From JBFHES01 sp041584015 (GTDB taxonomy: Bacteria; Bacteroidota; Bacteroidia; Bacteroidales; M50B96), in the NCBI GenBank assembly GCA_041584015.1, contig JBFHES010000031.1, forward strand, positions 1 to 27,138: DNA of 27,138 nt, read 5' to 3'. Shown here piece by piece: positions 8,255 to 17,089 of the stretch (positions within the stretch are counted from its first letter, which is position 1; every line of letters begins with the position of its first letter). The translations under genes were made by a program, and so were the position numbers. The notes beneath the pieces are model-generated. The model did not search any database. It had not been told where the DNA came from and worked only from the letters and a program-made list of their open reading frames with translations.

Positions 8255-8599
8255 CGTTACGATATTTTGCGATTCAATTTTATCCTCACTCCATGTGTTG
8301 ATATACAAATTAAACAAATTTGAACCAATAATTCAAACCGCATCGGGCATAATTACTAAGAATACTAACATTGCGCAAAAAGTGCACATAAAACCTTTCA
8401 TGCACAAATAAAATTGTTTCAAACATTTTCCAAGGCAACATTTGAACATTCCATCAGCCCTATTCTTTTAATAACTGTTTAGACTTATAGCCAAGTATCG
8501 ATAATATGTTTGTAAGAAAGTGACTTTAAACATACCAAAGCAGGCATCGCTAAAATCTAAATTTGCTAGTTTTGCAAAAAACAATTAATCAATATTAAT
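8255..8599. other. 345-base divergent intergenic region between hpt and gcvT
   Basis: It must hold promoters for both directions. The gcvT side has a clear TAnnTTTG box. On the hpt side TAATTTG at about 8313-8307 on the minus strand is a one-base-short variant of the box, 21 bases from a TTTG. No riboswitch or conserved glycine aptamer fold could be recognised by eye before gcvT. Confidence 0.55.
8567..8574 (+). promoter_or_regulatory. Candidate promoter (-7 box) of gcvT
   Basis: TAGTTTTG fits TAnnTTTG and lies 25 bases before the gcvT ATG, giving a short leader. I see no good -33 TTG at the usual distance. Confidence 0.5.
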
Positions 8600-9700
8600 A
8601 TGAAAAGAACTGCATTTACACAATTTCATGAGGCACTTGGTGCTAAGATGGAGGCATTTTGTGGTTATTCAATGCCTATCTCTTATGCCGGAATAAATGA
8701 AGAACACAACACTGTTCGTAATAGCGTTGGTGTTTTTGATGTTTCACATATGGGAGAGTTTTGGGTTAAAGGTCCCAATGCAACTGAGTTTGTTCAGAAA
8801 GTTACCACTAACGATGTAAAAGCATTAACAGATGGCAAGGTTCAGTATTCCTGTTTTCCAAACGGTAAAGGCGGAATTGTTGATGATCTGTTGGTTTACC
8901 GTTTCGATGAAGAAACTTATCTGTTAGTTGTAAATGCAGCAAACATTGAGAAAGATTGGAACTGGTGCGTTGAGCAGGCAAAAGCATTTAATATTGAAGC
9001 TGGTAAAGACCTATACAATGCTTCGGATGAGATTTGCCAACTTGCCATTCAAGGACCGGATGCACTTAAAGTGATGCAAAAGCTTACCGATGCAAATGTT
9101 ATTGATATGGAATACTACACTTTCCAAAAAGCTGACATTGCTGGCATTAAGGATGCGATTTTCTCAACCACAGGCTATACAGGTTCAGGTGGATGCGAAG
9201 TATATGTTGCAAACAAAGACGGCGAAAAATTATGGAATGCAGTTTTTGAGGCTGGCGCAGAATACAACATCAAAGCCATTGGACTTGGTGCCCGCGACAC
9301 CCTAAGACTTGAAGCAGGTTTCTGCCTGTATGGTAACGACATAAATGATACTACATCGCCTATTGAAGCCGGCTTGGGATGGATTACAAAATTTAATGAT
9401 GGAAATAAATTCATTGATAGTGATTTATTCCTAAAGCAAAAAGAAGATAAGCCATCTCGCCGTTTAAAAGGTTTTGAGATGATCGACAGAGGAATTGCTC
9501 GCCATGGTTATAAAATTGAAGATGCAGAAGGAAATGAGATCGGAGAAGTAACCTCTGGTACAATGTCTCCACTTACAAAGAAGAGCATTGGAATGGGATA
9601 TGTTTCAACGGGTTTCTATAAAGCCGATACCGAAATATTTATTAAGGTAAGAAACAAAAGCCTGAAAGCTAAAATTGTAAAGACCCCGTTCTTTAAATAA
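8600..9700 (+). CDS. gcvT: Glycine cleavage system T protein (aminomethyltransferase)
   Basis: Transfers the methylene group from the H-protein-bound aminomethyl unit to tetrahydrofolate, releasing ammonia, in glycine breakdown. The 366 residues match full-length GcvT. Markers are FDVSHMGEF (46-54), GGIVDDLLVYR (91-101; Asp95/Asp96 include the folate-contacting catalytic Asp), LAIQGPDAL, TTGYTGSGGCEVYV and the C-terminal domain ending in KTPFF. The GYTGSGGCE stretch varies from the common GYTGEDGFE. No gcvH or gcvP is in the window, so the system genes are dispersed, which is common in this phylum. An intrinsic terminator follows the stop directly. Confidence 0.95.
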   Translation: MKRTAFTQFHEALGAKMEAFCGYSMPISYAGINEEHNTVRNSVGVFDVSHMGEFWVKGPNATEFVQKVTTNDVKALTDGKVQYSCFPNGKGGIVDDLLVYRFDEETYLLVVNAANIEKDWNWCVEQAKAFNIEAGKDLYNASDEICQLAIQGPDALKVMQKLTDANVIDMEYYTFQKADIAGIKDAIFSTTGYTGSGGCEVYVANKDGEKLWNAVFEAGAEYNIKAIGLGARDTLRLEAGFCLYGNDINDTTSPIEAGLGWITKFNDGNKFIDSDLFLKQKEDKPSRRLKGFEMIDRGIARHGYKIEDAEGNEIGEVTSGTMSPLTKKSIGMGYVSTGFYKADTEIFIKVRNKSLKAKIVKTPFFK

Positions 9701-9707
9701 ACATCAA

Positions 9708-9736
9708 CCCCGGAGCAATGCTCCGGGGCTTTTTTT
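9708..9736 (+). terminator. Strong intrinsic terminator between gcvT and comB
   Basis: CCCCGGAGC and GCTCCGGGG form a 9-bp GC-rich stem around AAT, followed by C and seven T. The last T is at 9736 and the comB ATG begins at 9737, so no untranslated space remains between the two. Confidence 0.92.
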
Positions 9737-10462
9737 ATGCCGAAACACCAACTAGACATCTGCCTTTCACCTCAGCTATATGACTTGCATAAAATGCAAA
9801 ATCAGGTTGTAGTTATTATTGATGTTATTCGCGCTTCCACCTCAATATGCGTTGCTCTTAACAATGGGGTTCAAGCCATTGCACCAGTGGCATCGATAAA
9901 TGAAGCCTTGACTTTTAAAAAGAAGGGTTACATTACAGCAGGAGAAAGAGATAGTAAAAAGCTGGATGGTTTCGACTTAGGCAACTCGCCATTTGATTTT
10001 GAAGAACCGGATTTGAAATCGAAAAAATTAGCAATTACTACCACCAATGGCACCCAAGCTATTGATATTGCAAAAGATTCTGATGAAATCATTGTAGGAT
10101 CGTTTATTAATGCTCTGGCTGTAACTGATCACTTATTAGCTGCCGGCAACAACGTACTCTTATTATGTGCAGGCTGGACCAACAAGGTGAACGTTGAAGA
10201 CACGTTATTTGCAGGAATGTTAGCGCAAGAGTTAATGGCTTCGGGTAGCTTTGATCATAACAGTGATTCGGTTAATCTGGCGATAGAGCTGTACAAGCTT
10301 GCCAGCCCCACGCTATTGGAATTTATTCTAAGCAACTCACCCAGGCTTGCAGGAAAGTATGATCGACTAAAAGCAGACATTGAGCGCTGCCTTGAAAGAA
10401 ATAAGATAAACCTGGTTCCTATACTTAAAGGTGATCATCTGGTTTGCGCCAAAGCTATTTAA
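9737..10462 (+). CDS. comB: ComB-family 2-phosphosulfolactate phosphatase
   Basis: Family members remove phosphate from 2-phosphosulfolactate in a Mg-dependent reaction, known from coenzyme M synthesis in methanogens. The physiological role in Bacteroidota is not established; sulfonate metabolism is a guess. The 241 residues carry VVIIDVIRASTSICVAL (25-41), GERDSKKLDGFDLGNSP and TTTNGTQAI, all family signatures. The start at 9737 is supported because the first 24 residues (LSPQLYDLHK and so on) resemble family N-termini; Met20 would delete them. The gene begins at the last T of the gcvT terminator, so expression needs readthrough or a promoter inside gcvT. Its 3' end overlaps the convergent kinase gene by 8 bases. 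Confidence 0.85.
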   Translation: MPKHQLDICLSPQLYDLHKMQNQVVVIIDVIRASTSICVALNNGVQAIAPVASINEALTFKKKGYITAGERDSKKLDGFDLGNSPFDFEEPDLKSKKLAITTTNGTQAIDIAKDSDEIIVGSFINALAVTDHLLAAGNNVLLLCAGWTNKVNVEDTLFAGMLAQELMASGSFDHNSDSVNLAIELYKLASPTLLEFILSNSPRLAGKYDRLKADIERCLERNKINLVPILKGDHLVCAKAI

Positions 10463-10469
10463 CAGCTTT
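10451..10469. terminator. Small bidirectional hairpin at the overlapping comB and kinase stops
   Basis: AAAGCT and AGCTTT pair across a 7-base loop that contains the comB TAA; the kinase stop codon is in the left arm and loop. ATTTTTC follows on the plus strand. The 6-bp stem is weak, so moderate termination at best. Confidence 0.4.
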
Positions 10470-13400
10470 ATTTTTCTTGCCCAATTGCTCGGTCATCATT
10501 TTCATCAACAAGCTTATTTTAATTGGCTTGGAAATGTATTCATCAAATCCATAATCCAATATTTTTGGGCGATCGTCGGCAAGTGCGTATGCGGTTTGAG
10601 CAATAACCGGAATATCTGGTTGCTTTGCTTTAATTGCCTGCATAGCATCGATACCATTCATAACCGGCATTTGGATATCCATTATTATAATATCTACATC
10701 AATTTGCTGACACATTTCAACAGCCTCTCTCCCATCCTTAGCCCAATGCAAGGTAGCATGAGTTTTACGTAAGAAGCTTTTTAATAGCTGATAGTTAGGC
10801 TCAACATCTTCGGCTATTAATATTTGTTTGCCTTTCCAGTTTACCGGCTTTTTCGGATCCTCAATTCCTGATTCATTACTTGAATTACTTGCCACAACAG
10901 CTTTGTACGGCAGGCGGAAACTAAAACGTGTACCTTTACCAACCGTCGACTCAACCTGCACATTTCCTCCCATGAGAGCTATTAGTCGCTTCGATATTGT
11001 CAGCCCGAGACCGGAACCTCCGCCATCCCTCACCGGTGAGAAATCTGTTTTACTAAAACGATCAAAAATATATTCAAGTCGCTCGGTGGCAATTCCTTTG
11101 CCTGTATCTTCAACAAAAAATTCAACTTCATCAGATTCCAGCAAGTTGTAACCTATATCAATAGACCCTTCGTTTGTAAATTTAAAAGCATTGGTTATCA
11201 TACTCGACATCACTTGCTTTAATCTTAACACATCGGTAAAGAAGGCTATCCCCTGTTCATTTGCTGCAATTTTCACCCTAAATTCAATACCATTGGAAAT
11301 TTCACTGGCATACGTATCGGTGAAGAAACTATACGAATCTGTAAAGAATTCGCTCAGCTTACATATTTCTTCGTTAAGCGTAATTTGTCCGGCATCAATC
11401 TTACTATAATCAATCAAGTCCTCGATTAGATGCAATAAGGCATTTCCACTCTTGCTAATATTGTCGATGTATAACTTGCGCTGATCTTCTGGTAATCCTG
11501 CCTCAGATACCAAGTTAGAAAAACCAATAATTGCATTTAACGGTGTTCTTATCTCATGCGACATATTTGCCAAAAAGAACGTATTTGATTTTTCATTCTC
11601 TGCAACCCGCTGCCTGATCGCATTCATTGATTTCTCCGTCTCAATTTTTGCTGATAAGTCTTGTAACTGAACAACCCAGACCGATTCCTTATCATCAACT
11701 ACATGAAACGACTCTATTGCAACCTGAATGGGTTTACCACTAAAAGTTGTAATTAATTGATTTGTGACACTTACGGCTTTACTGGAATTCGTATCAAAAC
11801 GATCTTTGACATTATCTGGTAACAAGGAGAAAAAATCTTCCGCATCCAATTCCTTGTTCAAGCCAAGCAACTGGGCAGCTGCTACATTTACATCTTTAAC
11901 CAATCCATTTGCAGCACACACCAATAATGGTGTATTTAATTGTTTGTATAAGTTTTGATAAAGATTAGGCATCTCAGGTGCCACCAATTCTTCAACCTGC
12001 CCTTTTGGACTTATGAACAACAGCGCATGCTCTGCATATGATTTAAAGCTAAAGGTATAGTTAAACACTTCGCTGTTCTTCACTTCATGATAAATAAACG
12101 AAGACTCATGATTGTTAAGAGCAGCAACATATCCGGCCTCAATATCTGCCAGGCAGGCTTCATTTAATCCCCAATCTTTGTAATGCCTATCTATAATATT
12201 TTCATCAATTGACAATGCCAACTGCACATTAGCTTGCACACATATACCCACTTTATTAATAGCAATGGCAGACTGCTGATATAAACTAATAAACTCGAAA
12301 GTTTCTTTAATTACTACAGCTCGCTGCTCCATTAGCGGAACGGGATGTACCGACTTAGATTTAACAATGGTGATAATTCGTGGGGCATTATCTTTAGCAT
12401 CGGCCACTGGAATTTTGGTAATCTCAAATATCACCTGCTCCTCAGAACCAAGTTCTAATTGTGTTTCAAAAACACCAGTAGTTTTCGAAATAATTACTTT
12501 TTCGTCCAGGTTGATATTTTCATTTATAAAAACCGCATGTTCAGGTAAGGAGCTCTGTAAAGTTCTTAAATCAGTATTTAATAGCTGTTGCTGGTCGGCA
12601 CCCAGATATTGCTGAAAGGCCTTATTTGTTAAAAGAATATTTCCTTCAGCACCTACCATCCACATCATATCATCGCTTGCATCAAGCAATACTCTAAGCT
12701 GAGGATCTTCTTTTTCTTGAACGGGCACAGCACTCACGACAGGCGACTTTCTTCGCTTGTTTCTAATCAATAAAACCAGCAGGATGAACACTAAAAGTGC
12801 TAATGCTAAAATGGCAAACTGCTGTATTTTAGATTGCAGCTGCTTTGCCTCATTTTCGGCTTCACTTAAATGTTTGTTTTTATTTAATTGACTGATCTCT
12901 TGATTTTTCTTATCAATTTTTGCTTTGGATTCGAAATTTAAAACCTCATCGCCTAACATTTGCTTCCGTAATGAATCTGACAATGAAATAGATCTCAAGG
13001 CATATTCAAAAGCCATCTCATAGTCGCCCATGGCACCATAAGTAATGTAAAGATTCTGACTTGCGATTTGTAATACCCTATTGGTTTTTATTTCGTTCGC
13101 CTGATCCCAGGCTCTGTGGAAATAAAAAAGTGCCTGATCCGGATTATCCATCTCGGCGTAAACCTGACCAATGCTATTCAAAGTTCCTGGCTCAACGATG
13201 CCATAAGAATCGTTCAGATTTTGAGCGCGTAGAAAATAATCAAGTGCTTTGTCCAATTCTTTACTTACCAGATAAACCTGACCAATATTTGCAAAACTTG
13301 CTGATATACCAGCAATGTTATTTATCTGATTGTTAATTTCGAGTGCTTGATTATGATACTCAAGCGCCTGTTCAAAATCACCTTTTTCGGTATAGATCAA

Positions 13401-14027
13401 TCCTAAATTTCCATAGGCGCTTTGCGATGCTTTGAGACTTCCTATTTTTTTGGCAATACTTAATCCATCAAGAAAGTAATCATTCGCCATTTTATAGCTA
13501 CCCACTTTGTAATAAATGGAACCGATATTAATGAATGAGTTCGCAATACCCAACGAATCATATAGTTTGGTTTTTAGTTCAAGAGATTTCTGATAGAATG
13601 GAATAGCATCGTTATATCTTCCTGAGTTGCTAAATACCAATCCCAGATTGTTGTATATTTTTGCCATTCCCGATGAATCATTGGCAAGAATAAAGTGATC
13701 CAGACTTTCATTAAAATAAAAATTTGCGCTATCGCTATTTTGCTGATAGTAAAATATTTTTCCAATATTCTTTAAAGCAGTTCCAATCTCTGAATGGTCA
13801 TTTTTAAGCTTCGCTAGTTGATAAGCTTCTGTGGCATAATAAAATGCCTTTTCATAAGAAATAGATTCGTATGCCTTAAACAATTGATTGTAAATAATTA
13901 GCTTTTCACCGTTGGTAGCATTGTTTAAGGCTTGTTTAAGGCTATCAATATTTAGTTCGGTGGCCGTACTTACCAAAACCGAGCTTAATAAAATAAGCAA
14001 TAACATCAACTGTTTAATTGATCTCAT
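10455..14027 (-). CDS. TPR-containing hybrid sensor histidine kinase
   Basis: A 1190-residue membrane sensor. A signal peptide (1-22) leads into about seven TPR repeats (80-350), which would lie in the periplasm, then a coiled linker, one membrane helix (405-421), PAS-like domains near 445-560 and 690-800, a HisKA domain with phospho-His824 in MSHEIRTPLN, a HATPase with Asn946 and the boxes DTGKGIA and GGGSGLGLT, and a receiver domain with Asp1073, phospho-acceptor Asp1117, Thr1145 and Lys1167. The frame can extend upstream to ATG 14102, but ATG 14027 places the signal peptide at the N-terminus, so I chose it. It lacks a DNA-binding output, so the signal must leave by phosphotransfer. Its stop overlaps comB tail to tail, and a similar kinase lies 161 bases upstream. 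Confidence 0.92.
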   Translation of the reverse strand: MRSIKQLMLLLILLSSVLVSTATELNIDSLKQALNNATNGEKLIIYNQLFKAYESISYEKAFYYATEAYQLAKLKNDHSEIGTALKNIGKIFYYQQNSDSANFYFNESLDHFILANDSSGMAKIYNNLGLVFSNSGRYNDAIPFYQKSLELKTKLYDSLGIANSFINIGSIYYKVGSYKMANDYFLDGLSIAKKIGSLKASQSAYGNLGLIYTEKGDFEQALEYHNQALEINNQINNIAGISASFANIGQVYLVSKELDKALDYFLRAQNLNDSYGIVEPGTLNSIGQVYAEMDNPDQALFYFHRAWDQANEIKTNRVLQIASQNLYITYGAMGDYEMAFEYALRSISLSDSLRKQMLGDEVLNFESKAKIDKKNQEISQLNKNKHLSEAENEAKQLQSKIQQFAILALALLVFILLVLLIRNKRRKSPVVSAVPVQEKEDPQLRVLLDASDDMMWMVGAEGNILLTNKAFQQYLGADQQQLLNTDLRTLQSSLPEHAVFINENINLDEKVIISKTTGVFETQLELGSEEQVIFEITKIPVADAKDNAPRIITIVKSKSVHPVPLMEQRAVVIKETFEFISLYQQSAIAINKVGICVQANVQLALSIDENIIDRHYKDWGLNEACLADIEAGYVAALNNHESSFIYHEVKNSEVFNYTFSFKSYAEHALLFISPKGQVEELVAPEMPNLYQNLYKQLNTPLLVCAANGLVKDVNVAAAQLLGLNKELDAEDFFSLLPDNVKDRFDTNSSKAVSVTNQLITTFSGKPIQVAIESFHVVDDKESVWVVQLQDLSAKIETEKSMNAIRQRVAENEKSNTFFLANMSHEIRTPLNAIIGFSNLVSEAGLPEDQRKLYIDNISKSGNALLHLIEDLIDYSKIDAGQITLNEEICKLSEFFTDSYSFFTDTYASEISNGIEFRVKIAANEQGIAFFTDVLRLKQVMSSMITNAFKFTNEGSIDIGYNLLESDEVEFFVEDTGKGIATERLEYIFDRFSKTDFSPVRDGGGSGLGLTISKRLIALMGGNVQVESTVGKGTRFSFRLPYKAVVASNSSNESGIEDPKKPVNWKGKQILIAEDVEPNYQLLKSFLRKTHATLHWAKDGREAVEMCQQIDVDIIIMDIQMPVMNGIDAMQAIKAKQPDIPVIAQTAYALADDRPKILDYGFDEYISKPIKISLLMKMMTEQLGKKNKAVK

Positions 14028-14188
14028 AGTTTGATTAATCTGTAATTTCACATCCAATCGTGCGCAACAACAGTTGTACGCAAAACGGAATAAAGAGTTC
14101 ATGAATTCATGTTAATTCTTTGCACGCATGGTTGTTCAAACCAGCCGCACTTAATTAATCTACTAATATAATGTTTTTGTGAACATTG

Positions 14189-16183
14189 TTAGGAGCCAGA
14201 ATAGAATAGATGGTAAATTTTATTGTAGAGCTCCTGCTGTTTGATTGGCTTCACAATAAACTCATTACAACCAGCTGTTAAGGCTTCTATTCGGTCGGCC
14301 TCGAATGCATATGCGGTTTGCGCAATAATTCTGACCTCTTTGTTAAATTCTCTGATACGCCTCGCAACCTGATAACCGTCCATGCCAGGCATTCTAATAT
14401 CAAGTAGCAACAAGCGTGTATCAGGATTATTTTCTAAAAACTTAATGGCCTGAAAACCATCCTGTGCTGGAAGGATGTCAGCTCCTGTATGCCGCAGCAT
14501 GGAACTTAATAACTCATAATTCGATTCGTTATCTTCAGCAATCAATACCTTTTGCTGTTTCAACAACGAATTAATTTCTTGCTTGCTTATGTCTTTTGCA
14601 ACAGCCGGCATTTTCTTCGATTTCTCTATAGGGAATGTAAAGAAAAACGTGGTCCCCAGGTTTACGGTCGAATCTGCCCAAATTCTACCACCCAACATTT
14701 CAACAACTTGTTTACAAATGGTCAGGCCTATTCCCGTTCCTCCAAAAATGCGCGTGCTCGATGAATTAACTTTTGTAAAACTATTGAACACAAAAGGCAT
14801 GTCTTCTTCCCGAATGCCGATCCCGGTATCTTTTACAAAGCACTGAATCATGCCATCATCCAGCATTTCGTATCCAAATTCAATAAAGCCTTTATCGGTA
14901 AATTTAATGGCATTCGACAAGAGGTTTTTAAACACCTGCCTGATTCTCTTTTGATCAGAAAGCACCATCATTCCACCAGCGTCGGGCTTATACACCTTAA
15001 ATTCCAGATGTAATTTGTTTGCGTCTGCAAGTAGCTGTTTGTGTTGCGAAAAAAGCTCAGCTACCAGGTGATGAAAATTAAAATCACTTTTGCTGATTGT
15101 TGTATCTCCTGATTCAATACGGGAAACATCAATAATATCATCAATGAGCTGCATTAAGAATGTTGAGCTCTCTTTTATTTGCTTGTAATAATATGCTTTG
15201 TCTGACTCCGAAACATGATCAGAAAGAAGCAAACCACCAAAGCCCACGATGGAATTCATTGGAGTTCTTATCTCATGCGACATGTTTGCAAGGAAGGACG
15301 TTTTTAAGTTATCGGATTGTTCCGCCTTTTGTTTGGCTTTTACCAGATTAAGTTCTGACAACTTATATTCAAACGCAAAAAACAGTTGATCGGCCAATAG
15401 CTCTAAAATTGCTAAATCTTGCTTACTCACTTTACCTGGGGCATTGTAATGATACAACCCAACACTACCAATTGCTCTACTCTTCGTACTAAGAGGAACA
15501 CCACAAAAGACCAACGGTTTTTTAGAGCCACCGCTTTGTTGCTGATCCAGCAAATCACTTATCTGGTTCTTCCTAAGAAAAACGGGCACCTGAGCTTTTG
15601 CCACCAAAGCAGCTAACTCCTTTACAGGCAAAGTTGGTTCAAAGTCGGAACTGCAATGTAGGGCTGCCTCCTCGGCTTCATGTGCTTTATAAGATATGCT
15701 CACTTCTGCGTCGACAAAATAATCATTCAATATCGACAATACATGCTGAATAAGGACATCAATAGTTGATGACTCATTTATGGCATCAGTAATACTGGTA
15801 TACACTTTTTGAAGATCGATGTGTATTTTGGGGATGGCATGCTGCTTTTCAATTTCATTTCCAATAAGAACAAAATCTGCTAAAACCTCCACAGGACAAG
15901 TCTCGTAAATAAACTCAACATTCCGTTTGTCTGGTCCTACACTTCGAGCTGTAAAGCTTGGATGTTCGCCATTTTTATTCTTATTACCCGAATACTCTAA
16001 AACTTTCAGGTAATCGGTTTTAGAAAATAATCGGGTAAGTTTAAATGATCCGTCACCAAATAAAATCTTGGCATCGTCGTTCATATAAACTATGTCACCA
16101 GTTATCTTACACACCATGGCAGGCTGCTTAACATGCCTTAATAAGGCACCAAAAATGTCTAAAATATTGTCGTTACCAGTCAT
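14189..16183 (-). CDS. Hybrid sensor histidine kinase with PAS, GAF and receiver domains
   Basis: A 664-residue protein without a signal peptide or membrane helix, so probably cytoplasmic. Order: PAS-like domain (1-110), GAF-like domain (125-275), coiled linker, HisKA with phospho-His303 in MSHEIRTPMN, HATPase with Asn424, DTGIGI and GGTGIGLT, and a receiver with Asp595 (LLLLDIRMPGMDG) and Lys645. An in-frame ATG at 16198 exists, but the promoter found just upstream would start transcription at about 16200, leaving no leader; ATG 16183 gives a leader of about 17 bases with GAGG before it. Like the neighbouring kinase it ends in a receiver without an output domain. It is divergent from gldF. 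Confidence 0.9.
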   Translation of the reverse strand: MTGNDNILDIFGALLRHVKQPAMVCKITGDIVYMNDDAKILFGDGSFKLTRLFSKTDYLKVLEYSGNKNKNGEHPSFTARSVGPDKRNVEFIYETCPVEVLADFVLIGNEIEKQHAIPKIHIDLQKVYTSITDAINESSTIDVLIQHVLSILNDYFVDAEVSISYKAHEAEEAALHCSSDFEPTLPVKELAALVAKAQVPVFLRKNQISDLLDQQQSGGSKKPLVFCGVPLSTKSRAIGSVGLYHYNAPGKVSKQDLAILELLADQLFFAFEYKLSELNLVKAKQKAEQSDNLKTSFLANMSHEIRTPMNSIVGFGGLLLSDHVSESDKAYYYKQIKESSTFLMQLIDDIIDVSRIESGDTTISKSDFNFHHLVAELFSQHKQLLADANKLHLEFKVYKPDAGGMMVLSDQKRIRQVFKNLLSNAIKFTDKGFIEFGYEMLDDGMIQCFVKDTGIGIREEDMPFVFNSFTKVNSSSTRIFGGTGIGLTICKQVVEMLGGRIWADSTVNLGTTFFFTFPIEKSKKMPAVAKDISKQEINSLLKQQKVLIAEDNESNYELLSSMLRHTGADILPAQDGFQAIKFLENNPDTRLLLLDIRMPGMDGYQVARRIREFNKEVRIIAQTAYAFEADRIEALTAGCNEFIVKPIKQQELYNKIYHLFYSGS

Positions 16184-16205
16184 TGTTAATTCCCTCATCC
16201 ATTCA

Positions 16206-16235
16206 CAAAAATAGTAATCTCAACGAATCGGCAAA
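16206..16235 (-). promoter_or_regulatory. Promoter of the PAS-GAF hybrid kinase
   Basis: On the minus strand TTTG (16235-16232), an 18-base spacer and TATTTTTG (16213-16206) match both elements of the Bacteroidota promoter at the right distance. This is the best two-element match I found in the window. Confidence 0.65.
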
Positions 16236-16321
16236 CAGGCAATTGAAATAAACCATTAACGATAATATGAACATTCATACATACATTGAAAGAATCAATT
16301 TATTAAGGCAGAAAAAATAGT

Positions 16322-16329
16322 TACTTTTG
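16322..16329 (+). promoter_or_regulatory. Promoter (-7 box) of the gldF operon
   Basis: TACTTTTG fits TAnnTTTG and lies 14 bases before the gldF ATG, so the leader would be about 10 bases. The -33 region is A/T-rich without a clear TTG at the standard distance. Confidence 0.55.
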
Positions 16330-16343
16330 CGCGGCAAAGAAAA

Positions 16344-17081
16344 ATGAATATGTGGGTACTTTTTAGGAAAGAGGTCAGCAGTTTTTTTAACTCCCTTACG
16401 GGATACATTGTGATCATTGTATTTTTATTGGCAAACAGTCTTTTTTTATGGGTGTTTCCAGGAAATTTCAACGTGCTCGAATCTGGCTATGCCAACCTCG
16501 ACACCTTGTTCATCATCTCACCTTGGGTATTCCTGTTTCTTGTTCCGGCGGTAACTATGCGTACCTTTGCAGAGGAGAAAAGAACGGGCACCATGGAATT
16601 AATAATGACAAAGCCATTAACAGAGCTCCAGATTGTAACTGCAAAATATTTATCAGGTTTAGTTTTGGTCCTTTTCTCATTAATTCCATCGCTTATTTAT
16701 TTCTTATCGGTGTACCTTTTGGGTAGTCAGGTAGGTAACATAGATACGGGGGGCACCTGGGGATCTTATATTGGACTATTCTTTCTTGCAGCCGTTTATA
16801 GCTCGATAGGCGTTTTTAGCTCTTCACTTACCGAAAATCAAATTGTATCCTTCATCTTATCCATGTTGCTCTGCTTTTTCTTTTTCATTGGTTTTGAATC
16901 GATAAGCACATTAGGATACCTTGGCAAGTTTGACGACATACTGCTTAATCTTGGCATTAACGAACACTACCGCTCCATGAGCCGCGGAGTTATAGATACA
17001 CGAGACGTGTTCTATTTTGTAGGTGTAATTGCAGGTTTTATTTTTTTCACAAAAACAGTTCTTGAAAGCAGGAAGTGGTAA
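16344..17081 (+). CDS. gldF: GldF, gliding-associated ABC transporter permease
   Basis: Inner-membrane permease of the Gld ABC complex (ATPase GldA with GldF and GldG), needed for gliding in Flavobacterium johnsoniae. The 245 residues contain six hydrophobic segments (about 18-40, 55-75, 100-125, 138-160, 165-185, 222-240) and the ABC-2 type loop TMRTFAEEKRTGTMELIMTKPL. Two in-frame ATGs (16344, 16350) are possible and differ by two residues. gldG follows after 8 bases. The ATPase gene gldA is not in the window. The family also occurs in non-gliding Bacteroidota, so presence alone does not prove motility. Confidence 0.9.
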   Translation: MNMWVLFRKEVSSFFNSLTGYIVIIVFLLANSLFLWVFPGNFNVLESGYANLDTLFIISPWVFLFLVPAVTMRTFAEEKRTGTMELIMTKPLTELQIVTAKYLSGLVLVLFSLIPSLIYFLSVYLLGSQVGNIDTGGTWGSYIGLFFLAAVYSSIGVFSSSLTENQIVSFILSMLLCFFFFIGFESISTLGYLGKFDDILLNLGINEHYRSMSRGVIDTRDVFYFVGVIAGFIFFTKTVLESRKW

Positions 17082-17089
17082 ATTGAATT

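Noticed and set aside
8255..8317. N-terminal extension of the Hpt gene
   Set aside because: It starts at TTG, lies outside the Hpt fold, and an ATG sits exactly at the domain start.
10431..10772. 113-codon plus-strand frame opposite the kinase receiver
   Set aside because: It is antisense to a conserved receiver domain and its sequence is not protein-like.
14100..14111. Perfect 12-base palindrome CATGAATTCATG between the two kinases
   Set aside because: Short and single; it is AT-rich and may be chance. No second half-site or spacing rule supports an operator.
14170..14187. Weak hairpin AATGTT/AACATT after the PAS-GAF kinase
   Set aside because: Six AT-rich base pairs without a T-tract are not enough to call a terminator.
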